Source of the DNA: a virus
Virus record (IMG/VR): IMGVR_UViG_3300031566_000214
Location: 1 to 33,534 of that record
DNA length: 33,534 nucleotides
Strand: one strand, 5' to 3'
Made by a program: the position numbers and the translations under genes. Positions within the stretch are counted from its first letter, which is position 1. Every line of letters starts with the position of its first letter. Shown in pieces: positions 8,438 to 16,151 of the stretch. The notes beneath the pieces were generated by a model. That model saw nothing but the letters and a program-made list of their open reading frames with translations. It made no database searches and was not told the DNA's origin.

Positions 8438-8773
8438 ATGGCGACCGCAACATATGTGCAGGCCGGGAACATGGTGGACTACACGCCCGGCTCGAATGTC
8501 TCTGCCGGAGACGTGATTGTCCAGGCGGATCTCGTCGGCGTGGCCGTGGATGACATCGCGGCCAACCGCAAGGGCGCGCTCTACGTTGAGGGCGTGTTCG
8601 ACGTGCCCAAGGATACCACGTCCACCTCGGCCCTCGCCGCAGGGACGATTGTCTACTGGAATGACGCGGAGGATATTGTGACCTCGGTTGCAGGCATCCT
8701 CAAGCGATTCGGCAAGGTCGTGATCGCTGCGGCTGCGGCTGCGGCAACGGTCCGCGTGAAGCTCATCCCGTAA
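8438..8773 (+). CDS. Capsid decoration (cement) protein, DUF2190 family
   Basis: A 111-residue all-beta protein. The start ATYVQAGNMVDYTPGSNVSAGDVI and the later GTIVYWND are typical of DUF2190 proteins, which follow capsid genes and are thought to trimerise on the capsid surface as cement. The C-terminal end has an alanine-rich strand (VIAAAAAAATVRVKLI). GGAGG is placed about ten bases before ATG. Position directly behind the capsid gene agrees. Because it is the outermost shell protein and the last head gene before the glycan cassette, it is a candidate acceptor for sugar modification; that is only inference. Confidence 0.88.
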   Translation: MATATYVQAGNMVDYTPGSNVSAGDVIVQADLVGVAVDDIAANRKGALYVEGVFDVPKDTTSTSALAAGTIVYWNDAEDIVTSVAGILKRFGKVVIAAAAAAATVRVKLIP

Positions 8774-8808
8774 GGATGCTCCCTCCCCGGCAAAAGGCCC
8801 GAGGGATA

Positions 8809-8852
8809 GCCGCAGACGGGGCAGCCTGAGATGGGCGTCTGTGGTTTCTTTT
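8809..8852 (+). terminator. Intrinsic terminator between decoration gene and glycan cassette
   Basis: CCGCAGACG (8810-8818) pairs with CGTCTGTGG (8836-8844), nine pairs with one G-U, around a 17-base loop, followed by TTTCTTTT. This marks the end of the head-gene transcript and the left edge of the methyl/glycosyltransferase cassette, whose first start lies 24 bases further on. Sequence differs from the three-copy element, but the placement just before a gene start is the same. Confidence 0.65.
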
Positions 8853-8876
8853 CCGGTTGTCAAGCAGAGGACGCGC

Positions 8877-9380
8877 ATGGATGAACGAGCGAAATTGCCG
8901 CCCTACGCGACGCATCTGCCGCTGCTGATGGCGTGCGTGCAGCATACGCGCGGCCCCATCATCGAACTGGGGACGGGGACATTCTCGACGCCGATGCTCC
9001 ACGCCCTCTGTGCCGAGACGGGGCGGACGCTCTTGAGTCTGGAAAGCGATGCAAACTGGCTGGCACAGTTCCGACACTTCGCCACGGCCTGGCACCGCCT
9101 GCTGCTGGTGCCGGATTGGTCGGCAGCCGACCTATCGGGCACGTGGGACGTGGCGCTGATAGACCATGCCCCGCCGATACGTCGCGTGCCGGACATCCTG
9201 CGCCTTCGTCCGCTGACGAAACTCATAGTCATCCACGACACCGAGAATCGCTGCTATCGATACGAACCGTTGCTGACACAGTTCAAGCATCGCGTCGAAT
9301 GGCAGCGGTATTCGCCGTGGACGTCCGTCGTGAGCGACACGGAACCCCTTGATTGGCTTAAACCGATTTGCGAGGTCTGA
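8877..9380 (+). CDS. Class I SAM-dependent methyltransferase-like protein
   Basis: A 167-residue protein with a Rossmann-type methyltransferase core: IELGTGTFSTPML matches motif I (cofactor loop), LLSLESD the acidic end of strand 2, and WDVALIDHAPPIRR the motif IV region, followed by LIVIHDTEN. The substrate is unknown; small phage enzymes of this form sit near sugar genes and may methylate glycans or virion proteins. ATG 8877 is chosen because AGAGG lies six bases before it; a GTG at 8841 lies in the terminator stem. It is the first gene of the cassette and a paralogue of the broken gene at 9951-10522 (shared LELG/IELG loop, a WxVxxxDxxxxxRRxPD-type segment and a YPVWTSV/YSPWTSV ending). Confidence 0.72.
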   Translation: MDERAKLPPYATHLPLLMACVQHTRGPIIELGTGTFSTPMLHALCAETGRTLLSLESDANWLAQFRHFATAWHRLLLVPDWSAADLSGTWDVALIDHAPPIRRVPDILRLRPLTKLIVIHDTENRCYRYEPLLTQFKHRVEWQRYSPWTSVVSDTEPLDWLKPICEV

Positions 9381-9381
9381 C

Positions 9382-9948
9382 ATGCGTGCAGCCTTTGAAC
9401 AGATTGCCCATCTCGTCGAACAGGCAAAGACCATTCCGGGCGACTTTGCCGAGTTCGGGGTCTGGCATGGTGCGACGTTCATACCGCTCGCGCAGGCGGC
9501 AATAGCGGTCGCCAAGCACGTCCACGCCGTAGACAGTTTTCGCGGCATGGCCTGGCCCACAGAAAAGGATTTTGACAAGGAAGGCAAGTGCTCCTACCCC
9601 GAGGGTTCTCTGAACGTCGGTGGCTCGGCGGCCTTTCGTCAGTTAGTCGCACCGTTCGGGCGATCTGTCGTGATATGGGACGGCTACATTCCGACGGTGC
9701 TCTGGCGCATGGGGTTGCCCCGGTTTGCGTTCGTGCATGTGGACCTCGACCAGTATCGCCCGACGTACGAAACCTTGCGATGGGTGTGGGGCCGTATGAG
9801 TCCGGGCGGCATTCTCTGCTGTCACGACTGGTATCCCGAATATCAATGGCTCGCCACGCAAGCTATTCGTGAGTGGATGACGTGTACGCGCGTGGTAGAA
9901 GAAGGCGTGCTCCTTCCTTCGCACCACATCTGGTTCATCAAGAGGTAG
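9382..9948 (+). CDS. TylF/macrocin-type O-methyltransferase family protein
   Basis: A 188-residue methyltransferase of the TylF family, whose founding member O-methylates a sugar of macrolides. Visible signs are AEFGVWHGATF (cofactor loop), HAVDSFRGMAWP (the family DSFxG signature), FAFVHVDLDQYRPTYE (acidic metal-binding segment) and GGILCCHDW. The likely substrate is a hydroxyl on a sugar, which suits the epimerase and glycosyltransferases downstream. ATG 9382 is preferred to a TTG at 9349, since GAGG sits six bases before it and it starts one base after the previous stop. Family is fairly sure; substrate unknown. Confidence 0.82.
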   Translation: MRAAFEQIAHLVEQAKTIPGDFAEFGVWHGATFIPLAQAAIAVAKHVHAVDSFRGMAWPTEKDFDKEGKCSYPEGSLNVGGSAAFRQLVAPFGRSVVIWDGYIPTVLWRMGLPRFAFVHVDLDQYRPTYETLRWVWGRMSPGGILCCHDWYPEYQWLATQAIREWMTCTRVVEEGVLLPSHHIWFIKR

Positions 9949-9950
9949 AC

Positions 9951-10522
9951 ATGGACAACGGCGAAATAGACCTTTGGGGCACGCACATCCCCGTGCTCGC
10001 GGCGTGTGTCGCCAAGACGACCGGCCCGGTGCTTGAACTCGGATGCGGTCACTACAGCACGCGCCTGCTCCACGCGCTCTGCGGCGCAATGGGCCGCCAA
10101 CTGTTGACGGTGGATGTCAACCTGAAATGGCTTGCGCGCTTCGCAGACTTGCGCGCGCCCCTGCATGAGATCGTCCATACCGACGTGATCTCGCAGTTTG
10201 TGGGTTGCCGCATTTCGGACGGCACCCCGCAACAGGTGATCTCTACGAGTTCCCCGAGGGCGGCCGCTGGTCCGTCGTCTTTGAAGATTCCGGGATTGCC
10301 CAGCGCCGCCCCGACAATCTTATAGCCCTGCGCGGCAAGGCCGACCTCTTCATCCTGAACAATACCGAACCCGATCCGCAGGGCAGGGGGCCGACTCGCC
10401 CGGTCTACGAGTTGCACCGTCTGCCGGACTTCCGATACCGCTGGGACTACAAGCGGTATCCCGTGTGGACGAGTGTTCTGTCCGATTCCCCGATTCCCGA
10501 CTGGCTGGAAAGGTTGGTGTGA
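9951..10522 (+). pseudogene. Frameshifted methyltransferase, paralogue of 8877-9380
   Basis: From ATG 9951 (AGAGG five bases before) the frame encodes a methyltransferase start with VLELGCGHYSTRLLHALCG, closely matching the first gene of the cassette. After about residue 80 the homologous reading continues in the -1 frame (WSVVFEDSGIAQRRPDNL, then YPVWTSVLSDSPIPDWL) to a stop at 10520-10522. The switch must lie between 10169 and about 10233, because the second frame has a stop at 10166. One missing base explains it. No canonical slippery heptamer is visible there, so I favour a deletion or a sequence error over programmed frameshifting. The downstream stop still overlaps the next start (TGATG), as expected of an intact ancestor. 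Confidence 0.72.
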
Positions 10523-11463
10523 TGCCCATGCGTTGCGTAGTTATAGGAAGCGACGGGTTCTTGGGCGGCGCAATCGCGCGCGAGTTGCTTGCGCGCGGAG
10601 ATGAGTTGCACGTCACCACCCTGTCCGGCCTCTCGCCACAGTGGGCGGCGGGCAGCATGGGACTTACCGTGGCCTCCTGCGACATTCTCCAGCCCGCGAC
10701 GATAGACGAGGCAATCGTGGGCGCCGATGAGGTGTACAACCTAGCGGGTGTGCTGGGCACCTCCGAGTTGAACGGCGCGATGCAGATGGCGATTGACGTG
10801 AACGTGAAGGGGGCGGTCAACGTCTTTGAATCGTGCGTCCGCGCCGGCGTCCGCCGTGTGTTTTACCCGACGAAGCCCAATGTGTGGCTGAACGCATACA
10901 CGATAACGAAAGAGGCGGCGGACAGGTTTGCGGAAATCCTGACCTGCGAGGCAACGCAGATCATCCGCTTGCGATGGTTCAACGCATACGGGCCGGAGCA
11001 GCACACGGCCCCGGTGCGAAAAATCGTCCCCACGTTTTGTCTCTGCGCCCGCTTTGGTCTGCCCCTGCCGATCTACGGAACGGGATTGAACACAACGGAC
11101 ATGATCTACGCTGACGACCTCGCCCGATGGACGGTGGCCGCAACGCGCTCCGGGCTGGCGGATAAGGTCTACGAACTGGGCACGGGACACGCCCTTTCAG
11201 TCCTGGCAGTGGCGCAGACCATCAATGAGGTTGCGGGGAGTGCTGCGGGTATCCGACACCTACCCATGCGCGTCGGGGAGGTTGAGAACACGCGGCTGGT
11301 AGCCGATATCAACCCGCTCCGTCATGCGCTTGCGCGCGCGAACCTGATCCTCGGTTTCACCCCGTGGGTAGAGGGACTGGAAGCGACATATCGCTGGTAC
11401 GTTGAAGAAGTCTCCGCAGACGCCGCACAGAAAGCATTGGAGTATCACCACCTATGGATATGA
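10522..11463 (+). CDS. NAD-dependent epimerase/dehydratase (extended SDR)
   Basis: A 313-residue extended short-chain dehydrogenase. The nucleotide-binding loop is GSDGFLGG (residues 9-16) after strand 1, the catalytic pair is Y126-xxx-K130 (YTITK), with Thr117 a likely third residue. RWFNAYGPEQH is the usual C-terminal segment of nucleotide-sugar epimerases and dehydratases such as UDP-glucose 4-epimerase. It would convert a nucleotide sugar with bound NAD, supplying a donor for the glycosyltransferases that follow. ATG 10522 overlaps the preceding stop (TGATG); ATG 10528 is an alternative. Exact sugar cannot be read from sequence. Confidence 0.87.
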   Translation: MPMRCVVIGSDGFLGGAIARELLARGDELHVTTLSGLSPQWAAGSMGLTVASCDILQPATIDEAIVGADEVYNLAGVLGTSELNGAMQMAIDVNVKGAVNVFESCVRAGVRRVFYPTKPNVWLNAYTITKEAADRFAEILTCEATQIIRLRWFNAYGPEQHTAPVRKIVPTFCLCARFGLPLPIYGTGLNTTDMIYADDLARWTVAATRSGLADKVYELGTGHALSVLAVAQTINEVAGSAAGIRHLPMRVGEVENTRLVADINPLRHALARANLILGFTPWVEGLEATYRWYVEEVSADAAQKALEYHHLWI

Positions 11464-12134
11464 GCATCTGTTTTGCGTGCTTCAACAGGTCACGCATGAC
11501 ATACATGGCCACGTTGCCCGGCGGCGAACAGGTAGAGCGGCCCCTAGAGCCGTTCCCGCATACCATGGATTGCCTGCGCAAGTCCGTCTTGGAGTCGGGG
11601 CTGAAGGTGGAGATCATCGTCGCGGACTTCCACAGCACCGACTGGCCACTGGCGGAGTGGCTGCCCGCACGCGCCGACCCGATCCCCGTGCGGATTCAGC
11701 AGCAGGACGGCCCGTTCAGTCTTGGTGGCGGCAAGAACGAGGCCGCCAAACTCGCGCAGGCCCCCATTCTGTTTTTCATGGAGACGGACATGGAGGTGCC
11801 CGCCACCGTGCTCCGGCGCGGCATGGAGTTGGCGACAGCAGGCAAGGGATACTTCCCGCGCTACCAGCGTGAGCACGGGCCTGGGGCCGCGATGTATTGG
11901 GGGGCCGGACACGGTTGCTGCATCGTCCGCAAGGACCAGTGGGCCATCAACCTGTGGGTCGTGAGTTACAAGTGGGGTGTAGCGAATGAGGACGGGCGCT
12001 TTGCCCACTGGTGGCATGTGCGCGAACTAAGGGTCCGAGAAGATGATCCGGCGTTTATCCACCGCTGGCATCCCCTCTGTGAGTCCAAGAAGGAAGCGGA
12101 AGTACTCGCAGCCGAGAAGAAAGGCAAACCGTGA
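11454..12134 (+). CDS. GT-A type glycosyltransferase (family 2-like)
   Basis: A 226-residue protein with a GT-A layout: an N-terminal strand (SICFACFNRSR), VEIIVADFHSTD around residue 55 as nucleotide-sugar pocket, FFMETDMEVP with an ETD metal site near residues 110-112, then GAGHGCCIVRKDQW and a late HRWHP. It would move a sugar from a nucleotide donor to an unknown acceptor in the cytoplasm; no membrane segment is seen. It overlaps the epimerase by ten bases, and its own stop overlaps the next GTG start. Family is probable; donor and acceptor are unknown. Confidence 0.75.
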   Translation: MDMSICFACFNRSRMTYMATLPGGEQVERPLEPFPHTMDCLRKSVLESGLKVEIIVADFHSTDWPLAEWLPARADPIPVRIQQQDGPFSLGGGKNEAAKLAQAPILFFMETDMEVPATVLRRGMELATAGKGYFPRYQREHGPGAAMYWGAGHGCCIVRKDQWAINLWVVSYKWGVANEDGRFAHWWHVRELRVREDDPAFIHRWHPLCESKKEAEVLAAEKKGKP

Positions 12135-12820
12135 TTCCCTCTCTCATACATTTTGTCTGGATTGGCCCGCCGCGTCCGGCATGGGTGCAGGAGAACATCG
12201 GGGGCTTTCAGCGCCTCAACCCAGATTATCGCGTCATTGTCCACAATGAGTCGGAACTCGTAGAACCATTTAGGCGGCGCTACGTGGAGACGGACGACCT
12301 TTGTACCAAGGCGGACCTTGTAGCCCTGAGCGTCATGCGCACGCAAGGGGGCTTCTACTTCGATACGGATTTCGTGCCCCTGCGCAGCCTGAGTGACTTG
12401 CGTTACGCCTGGATGCTGGATGGGCAGACCATGTTTGTCGCGCGGCAGCACGGGCAGCGGGACAAGTCCCTGAAGATTGCGTGCGGCGTGATGGCGGCGA
12501 GCACGGAGTGGCGCGGCTGGCCGCTCTTTGAGGAACACGTTGCGGCGGCGAGACCCCCGCATAGCCGGACACGCTTCGGGCCGGAGATGTTCACACATTT
12601 CGAGGCGATGCATCCCGAATTGTTTACTGTCGGCGCCTGGCCATGGTTCTTTCCGTTGCCCATAGCTACGGCGGCCGTCATGCACCGGTACGCCGCGCAA
12701 CATGGTCTGACATCCCTGCGGTTGGTGGCCCCTACGGGCGGGCAACTGCCGTACATGCTGCATCTTTGGGCACATGGCAAGCCGGACTTGCTGGTGCCGG
12801 GCAAGGAGAATAAGGCGTGA
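12131..12820 (+). CDS. Glycosyltransferase with DxD motif (GT32-like)
   Basis: A 229-residue protein starting IPSLIHFVWIGPPRP, the typical opening of GT32-like enzymes (sugar-binding region containing DXD). KADLVALSVMRTQGGFYFDTD gives the conserved Asp-Leu helix followed by the DxD pair D78/D80. Relatives transfer sugars such as mannose or galactose in capsule and O-antigen assembly. The GTG start at 12131 overlaps the previous stop (GTGA). The next gene begins with the same domain, so the two probably arose by tandem duplication. Confidence 0.8.
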   Translation: MIPSLIHFVWIGPPRPAWVQENIGGFQRLNPDYRVIVHNESELVEPFRRRYVETDDLCTKADLVALSVMRTQGGFYFDTDFVPLRSLSDLRYAWMLDGQTMFVARQHGQRDKSLKIACGVMAASTEWRGWPLFEEHVAAARPPHSRTRFGPEMFTHFEAMHPELFTVGAWPWFFPLPIATAAVMHRYAAQHGLTSLRLVAPTGGQLPYMLHLWAHGKPDLLVPGKENKA

Positions 12821-14430
12821 TTCCCCAAAAGATTCATTTTGTCTGGGTTGACGGTTCACCGCCGATGCCCCACTGGATGCTGATGAACGTCGAGAAGTTC
12901 CGCCTGCTCAATCCCGACTATGAGGTGCGGATACACGGGAACGAAGTGCTCTTGCCCCACTACGTGGACGCCTACAATCATCTCGAGGACACATGCTCGA
13001 AGTCGGATCTGCTGGCACTGTCAGCCGTTGAACGATATGGCGGGTGGTATTTTGACACGGACTACATACCGCTCCGTCCCGTTTCGGACATTACGAGCGC
13101 CTACGCGGTCGATGGGCAGCGGATGTTCATCACCGAACAGCATGGGCAGAAGAATCAGGCGCTCACGATGGCCAACGGCATCATCGCGGGCAATACCGAT
13201 TCCGCCGCGTGGCCGCATATCCGCGCCTACTGCGCCGCGCAGAAACCGCCGTTCTCGCGCTGCTGCTTCGGCCCGGAGATGTTCACGGCCCTTGTTGCGG
13301 GGCATGTTGACCTGTTCACCGTTGGCGCGTGGCCGTGGTTCTATCCTGCCGCCATCGGGCGGGCGATCCGTATTTGGAAGAACGGGTGCCGCAGAATGCA
13401 GTATGTCGCCCCGACGAGCGGGCAGATGCCCTTCACGCTCCATCTCTGGGCGCACGGGCGGACGGAGTTGTCGGCTGCGCCCGCGCCGGAATTGATTACC
13501 GAACTGGAACCGCGCGGCACGCAGTACAAGGGGCTGCGGGTCTGTTACGCCCTGCTCGACGTGCAATGGGAGGACACGGAACAGCCCTTCCATGCGATTG
13601 CTCAGGGGCTCCAGAACATCGGCTGTACCGTGGAAGTCTGGCGATTGAGTCAGGCGGTCCCCGACTTTGACACCTCGGACATGCTCATCATCTGGAATGG
13701 TCGCAAGTTTCAATATGAAAAGGCGGTGAGTGCGGCACGGGCGCGCCATGTGCCTTACATCGTGTTCGAGCATGGATTCTTCGACCGCCGCAACTACATC
13801 CACCTGAACAAGAGCGGGATTCTCCACTGGGCGAGCTGGGCGCATGATTGGGCAAGGCCCGCCCCGGCCGACGGTGCCGCGCGACTGGCGAAGGTCTGGC
13901 CCCGACCGCTCGGATCATTCGGCAGGCGGGAAGGGTACGTGCTAGTGCTCGGACAGATGGATGGCGACAGCCAACTCGACGATTCTACGCCGTGTCATGC
14001 CCTCCAGGTCGAAAAACTCGTCGCCCGCAACCTGCCGCGAGGCGTCCGCGGTGTCCTGCGTCCGCATCCGAACAAACGGGTCAAGTCACGCCATCAATAC
14101 CTGCCGCGATGTCAGGCCGCGACGCTCGCGGAGGCCGTGGCTGGCGCCAAGTTCGCCGTCACCATCAACTCGAATGCCGGGAACGAATGCCTTGCGATGG
14201 GATGCCCGGTCCTCGCGTTCGGCCCGTCGCTCTACGGCAATGCCGGCGTGGCGCATACGACAAGCCTTGCCACGTTTAAGCGAGACCTGGAGGAGATGGT
14301 CCGCGGGTGGCTGCCCAAGTCCGATGCCGTGACGAACTATCTTCAGTGGCTCGCCTGCCGACAGCACAACGCGGACGAACTGCGGGAAGGCAGCGTGATG
14401 GCCCAACTCGTGCAGGATGCCAGGCGATGA
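12817..14430 (+). CDS. Two-domain glycosyltransferase: GT32-like plus KpsC-like
   Basis: A 537-residue protein. Residues 1-230 repeat the preceding GT32-like enzyme (IPQKIHFVWVDG, SDLLALSAVERYGGWYFDTD with D80/D82). Residues 235-537 form a second domain resembling capsule-synthesis KpsC/LpsZ-type transferases: VFEHGFFDRRN near 315, VLRPHPNKR, then TLAEAVAGAKFAVTINSNAG and GCPVLAFG, the usual donor-site pattern of that group. It may add two sugars in sequence. The GTG start overlaps the previous stop, and the end overlaps the connector gene (ATGA). The domain pairing is unusual. Acceptor could be host surface glycan, virion protein or a soluble sugar; sequence does not decide. Confidence 0.78.
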   Translation: MIPQKIHFVWVDGSPPMPHWMLMNVEKFRLLNPDYEVRIHGNEVLLPHYVDAYNHLEDTCSKSDLLALSAVERYGGWYFDTDYIPLRPVSDITSAYAVDGQRMFITEQHGQKNQALTMANGIIAGNTDSAAWPHIRAYCAAQKPPFSRCCFGPEMFTALVAGHVDLFTVGAWPWFYPAAIGRAIRIWKNGCRRMQYVAPTSGQMPFTLHLWAHGRTELSAAPAPELITELEPRGTQYKGLRVCYALLDVQWEDTEQPFHAIAQGLQNIGCTVEVWRLSQAVPDFDTSDMLIIWNGRKFQYEKAVSAARARHVPYIVFEHGFFDRRNYIHLNKSGILHWASWAHDWARPAPADGAARLAKVWPRPLGSFGRREGYVLVLGQMDGDSQLDDSTPCHALQVEKLVARNLPRGVRGVLRPHPNKRVKSRHQYLPRCQAATLAEAVAGAKFAVTINSNAGNECLAMGCPVLAFGPSLYGNAGVAHTTSLATFKRDLEEMVRGWLPKSDAVTNYLQWLACRQHNADELREGSVMAQLVQDARR

Positions 14431-14810
14431 GCGATATGCTCCAGGACGGCTTTGATTGGCTGCGCGGGCAGCGCAAGGCCCACATGACGCACGCGGTTAC
14501 GTACCGACGGGGTGAGGATTCTGTCGCGCTCGACGCCACGGTGGGCAAGACCGTATTCCGCATGATGGGACTCGATGGGGTTGAAACGGTTTTTGAGATG
14601 CGTGATTTTCTGGTCGACACCACCGACCTACTGTTCGATGCAGTGGCGACGCTCCCGCAAGTAGGCGACCGCATTGAAGAGACGGGCGCGGATGACCAGA
14701 CCTATGTCTATGAGGTTCTGGAACCGGGCAATAACGAACCGCACTGGCGTTACTGTGACGCCACGCGCGGAACATTGCGGATACACACGAAACACGTGGA
14801 GACCAAATAG
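14427..14810 (+). CDS. Head-tail connector-like phage protein
   Basis: A 127-residue protein beginning MSDMLQDGFDWLRGQRKAHM and ending with TLRIHTKHVETK. The pattern of a short helix, VTYRRG, a DFLVD strand and a WRYCDATRGTLRIHTKH end is one I recall from many phage head-neck regions, where it sits before the gp10-like protein. A connector role comparable to lambda gpFII is likely but unproven. ATG 14427 overlaps the glycosyltransferase stop (ATGA); an upstream frame to 14307 is antisense-like filler. It marks the right edge of the cassette and the return to virion genes. Confidence 0.68.
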   Translation: MSDMLQDGFDWLRGQRKAHMTHAVTYRRGEDSVALDATVGKTVFRMMGLDGVETVFEMRDFLVDTTDLLFDAVATLPQVGDRIEETGADDQTYVYEVLEPGNNEPHWRYCDATRGTLRIHTKHVETK

Positions 14811-15062
14811 ATGGCCCCGACAAAGGACAATATCACCGAACCGCTTGACGAATGGGTAGAGCGTGTCATTGACCGGGCGCTCCTGAAACACGAGAAGAAG
14901 TGCCCGCTGCGCGCACCCGTGGAGCGACTTCAGCAACGGTTCGCCTATGTGATCGGCTTCGTTATCGGGAGCGGCATCATCGGCGGGGCGGTCGGCGCAT
15001 TCGCCGCCGGCAGTGGTGTGTCGCTTGCACAGTTCCTTGCCAACCGTATCGGAGGCGGATAG
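14811..15062 (+). CDS. Small single-span membrane protein
   Basis: An 83-residue protein with a charged N-terminal half (ALLKHEKKCPLRAPVERLQQ) and one glycine-rich hydrophobic span, roughly FAYVIGFVIGSGIIGGAVGA (43-62), followed by a short tail. Similar small proteins turn up between connector genes. A holin-like role is possible from the single span, but no endolysin is near and the gene sits in the neck operon, so I leave function open. ATG follows the previous stop without a gap; GGAGA lies upstream. Confidence 0.6.
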   Translation: MAPTKDNITEPLDEWVERVIDRALLKHEKKCPLRAPVERLQQRFAYVIGFVIGSGIIGGAVGAFAAGSGVSLAQFLANRIGGG

Positions 15063-15505
15063 TGGCGTTCATCCTAGACATCGCGGACGCCGTAGTCACT
15101 GAACTCAAGGCAACCGAGTTCAGCCAGGCGTTTACGCCGGTGCGCACCTACACGGTGGAACAGGCGTTGACCGCGCTGGCCACGCTCCGCGTGAGCGTCG
15201 TCCCGCGCAACGCGGAGTCCGGGCTGGAATCCCGCAAGGACTGGCGGTACGAGTATCAGGTGGACATCGGCATCCAGAAAAAGTACTCGGAGGTAGAGGC
15301 CGTGACCGCCGAACGTGACGCACTGATGACGCTCGCTGAGGAAATTGCCGACCACTTCCGCGCGTGGGTGCCGGACGTGGCACCCCACGTCTGCTGCGTG
15401 TCTGTGGACAATATCCCCATCTATGCGCCCAACCACATGAAGCAAGGCCGCGTATTCATAACGGTTGTCCGACTCGGATTCCGCACGTCAAGGAGCCTCA
15501 CATGA
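15062..15505 (+). CDS. Neck or tail-completion protein
   Basis: A 147-residue protein starting MAFILDIADAVVTELKATEFSQAFTPVRTY in outline, with a central YEYQVDIGIQKK strand pair and an EEIADHFRAW helix. This matches my memory of a common phage family located just before the gp10-like protein and thought to act at the neck or as tail terminator. GTG 15062 is chosen: GGAGG at 15051-15055 gives six bases spacing and it overlaps the previous stop. The longer frame from 14900 is not supported. It overlaps the next gene by four bases. Confidence 0.68.
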   Translation: MAFILDIADAVVTELKATEFSQAFTPVRTYTVEQALTALATLRVSVVPRNAESGLESRKDWRYEYQVDIGIQKKYSEVEAVTAERDALMTLAEEIADHFRAWVPDVAPHVCCVSVDNIPIYAPNHMKQGRVFITVVRLGFRTSRSLT

Positions 15506-15987
15506 GTTTCGTCAAGCGACTGGCAGACCTGGGACGCGGCGGCGGCATCGGGCTCCGCGTCAAGGAATGTTTCTTTGACCGCGCCAAGGTCGTCAATGCA
15601 ATGGACCGGGCGACCCGCAATGCGCTCGGACATTTCGGCGGCTATGTGCGCAAGATTGCGAAGCGCATGATTAAGCGTGCGCCGGGGGCGAGCGCCCCCG
15701 GACATGCCCCGCACAGCCATGAAGGACATTTGCGCGAACTCATCTTTTACTCATTCGATTTCGACCAGCGTTCCGTTGTGATCGGACCGGAGCGGCTTGA
15801 ACGAGGACATATGTATGGACCTACGACCGTCCCCCAACTCATGGAAGGGGGCGGAACGGTCATCGGCATTGACGGCAAGGTGCATATCTACCCCGCCCGT
15901 CCTTACATGGGACCGGCTTTTGAAGCGGGCAAGGCACATCTCGACGAGTTCTGGCAGGACGCGATGATCAAAACCGCAGGCGTGTAG
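15502..15987 (+). CDS. HK97 gp10-like tail-completion/connector protein
   Basis: A 161-residue protein with the gp10-like plan: an N-terminal helix that includes a YVRKIAKRMIKRAPGASAPG stretch, a region YSFDFDQRSVVIGPERL, then VPQLMEGGGTV and the characteristic ending YPARPYMGPAFEA. Members join head and tail in HK97-type phages. ATG 15502 has AAGGAG six bases upstream and overlaps the previous stop (ATGA). It is the last gene before the third two-hairpin element. Confidence 0.82.
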   Translation: MSFVKRLADLGRGGGIGLRVKECFFDRAKVVNAMDRATRNALGHFGGYVRKIAKRMIKRAPGASAPGHAPHSHEGHLRELIFYSFDFDQRSVVIGPERLERGHMYGPTTVPQLMEGGGTVIGIDGKVHIYPARPYMGPAFEAGKAHLDEFWQDAMIKTAGV

Positions 15988-15999
15988 CTGCGGCGTAGT

Positions 16000-16106
16000 T
16001 TGACAATCAAGATGCGGGCGACGGCACGGTGGGTAGCTCCCGCCGCGCTGTGTGCCATGAAGTGAAAGGCCGTCTGGGGCCAGACACCCCGGCGGCCTTT
16101 TCTTTT
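16000..16106 (+). terminator. Two-hairpin element, copy 3, ending in an intrinsic terminator
   Basis: TTGACAA (16000-16006) is followed by a GCGGGCGAC box as in copy 2. Hairpin 1 pairs CGGTGGG (16027-16033) with CCCGCCG (16039-16045), one U-G pair, loop of five; two more G-C pairs form outside an A-C mismatch. After a 22-base linker, hairpin 2 (16068-16097) is identical to copy 2 and runs into TTTTCTTTT. It ends 45 bases before the tail tube start. Confidence 0.82.
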
Positions 16107-16151
16107 GGCCTCGCCCGCCAGACCACCAACACACACAGGAGGTATTTGACG

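Noticed and set aside
7291-8472. 393-residue minus-strand ORF
   Set aside because: It is antisense to the capsid domain and the start of the decoration gene.
10169-10233. Programmed -1 frameshift in the third methyltransferase gene
   Set aside because: No canonical slippery heptamer lies in the only possible window; a one-base loss explains it more simply.
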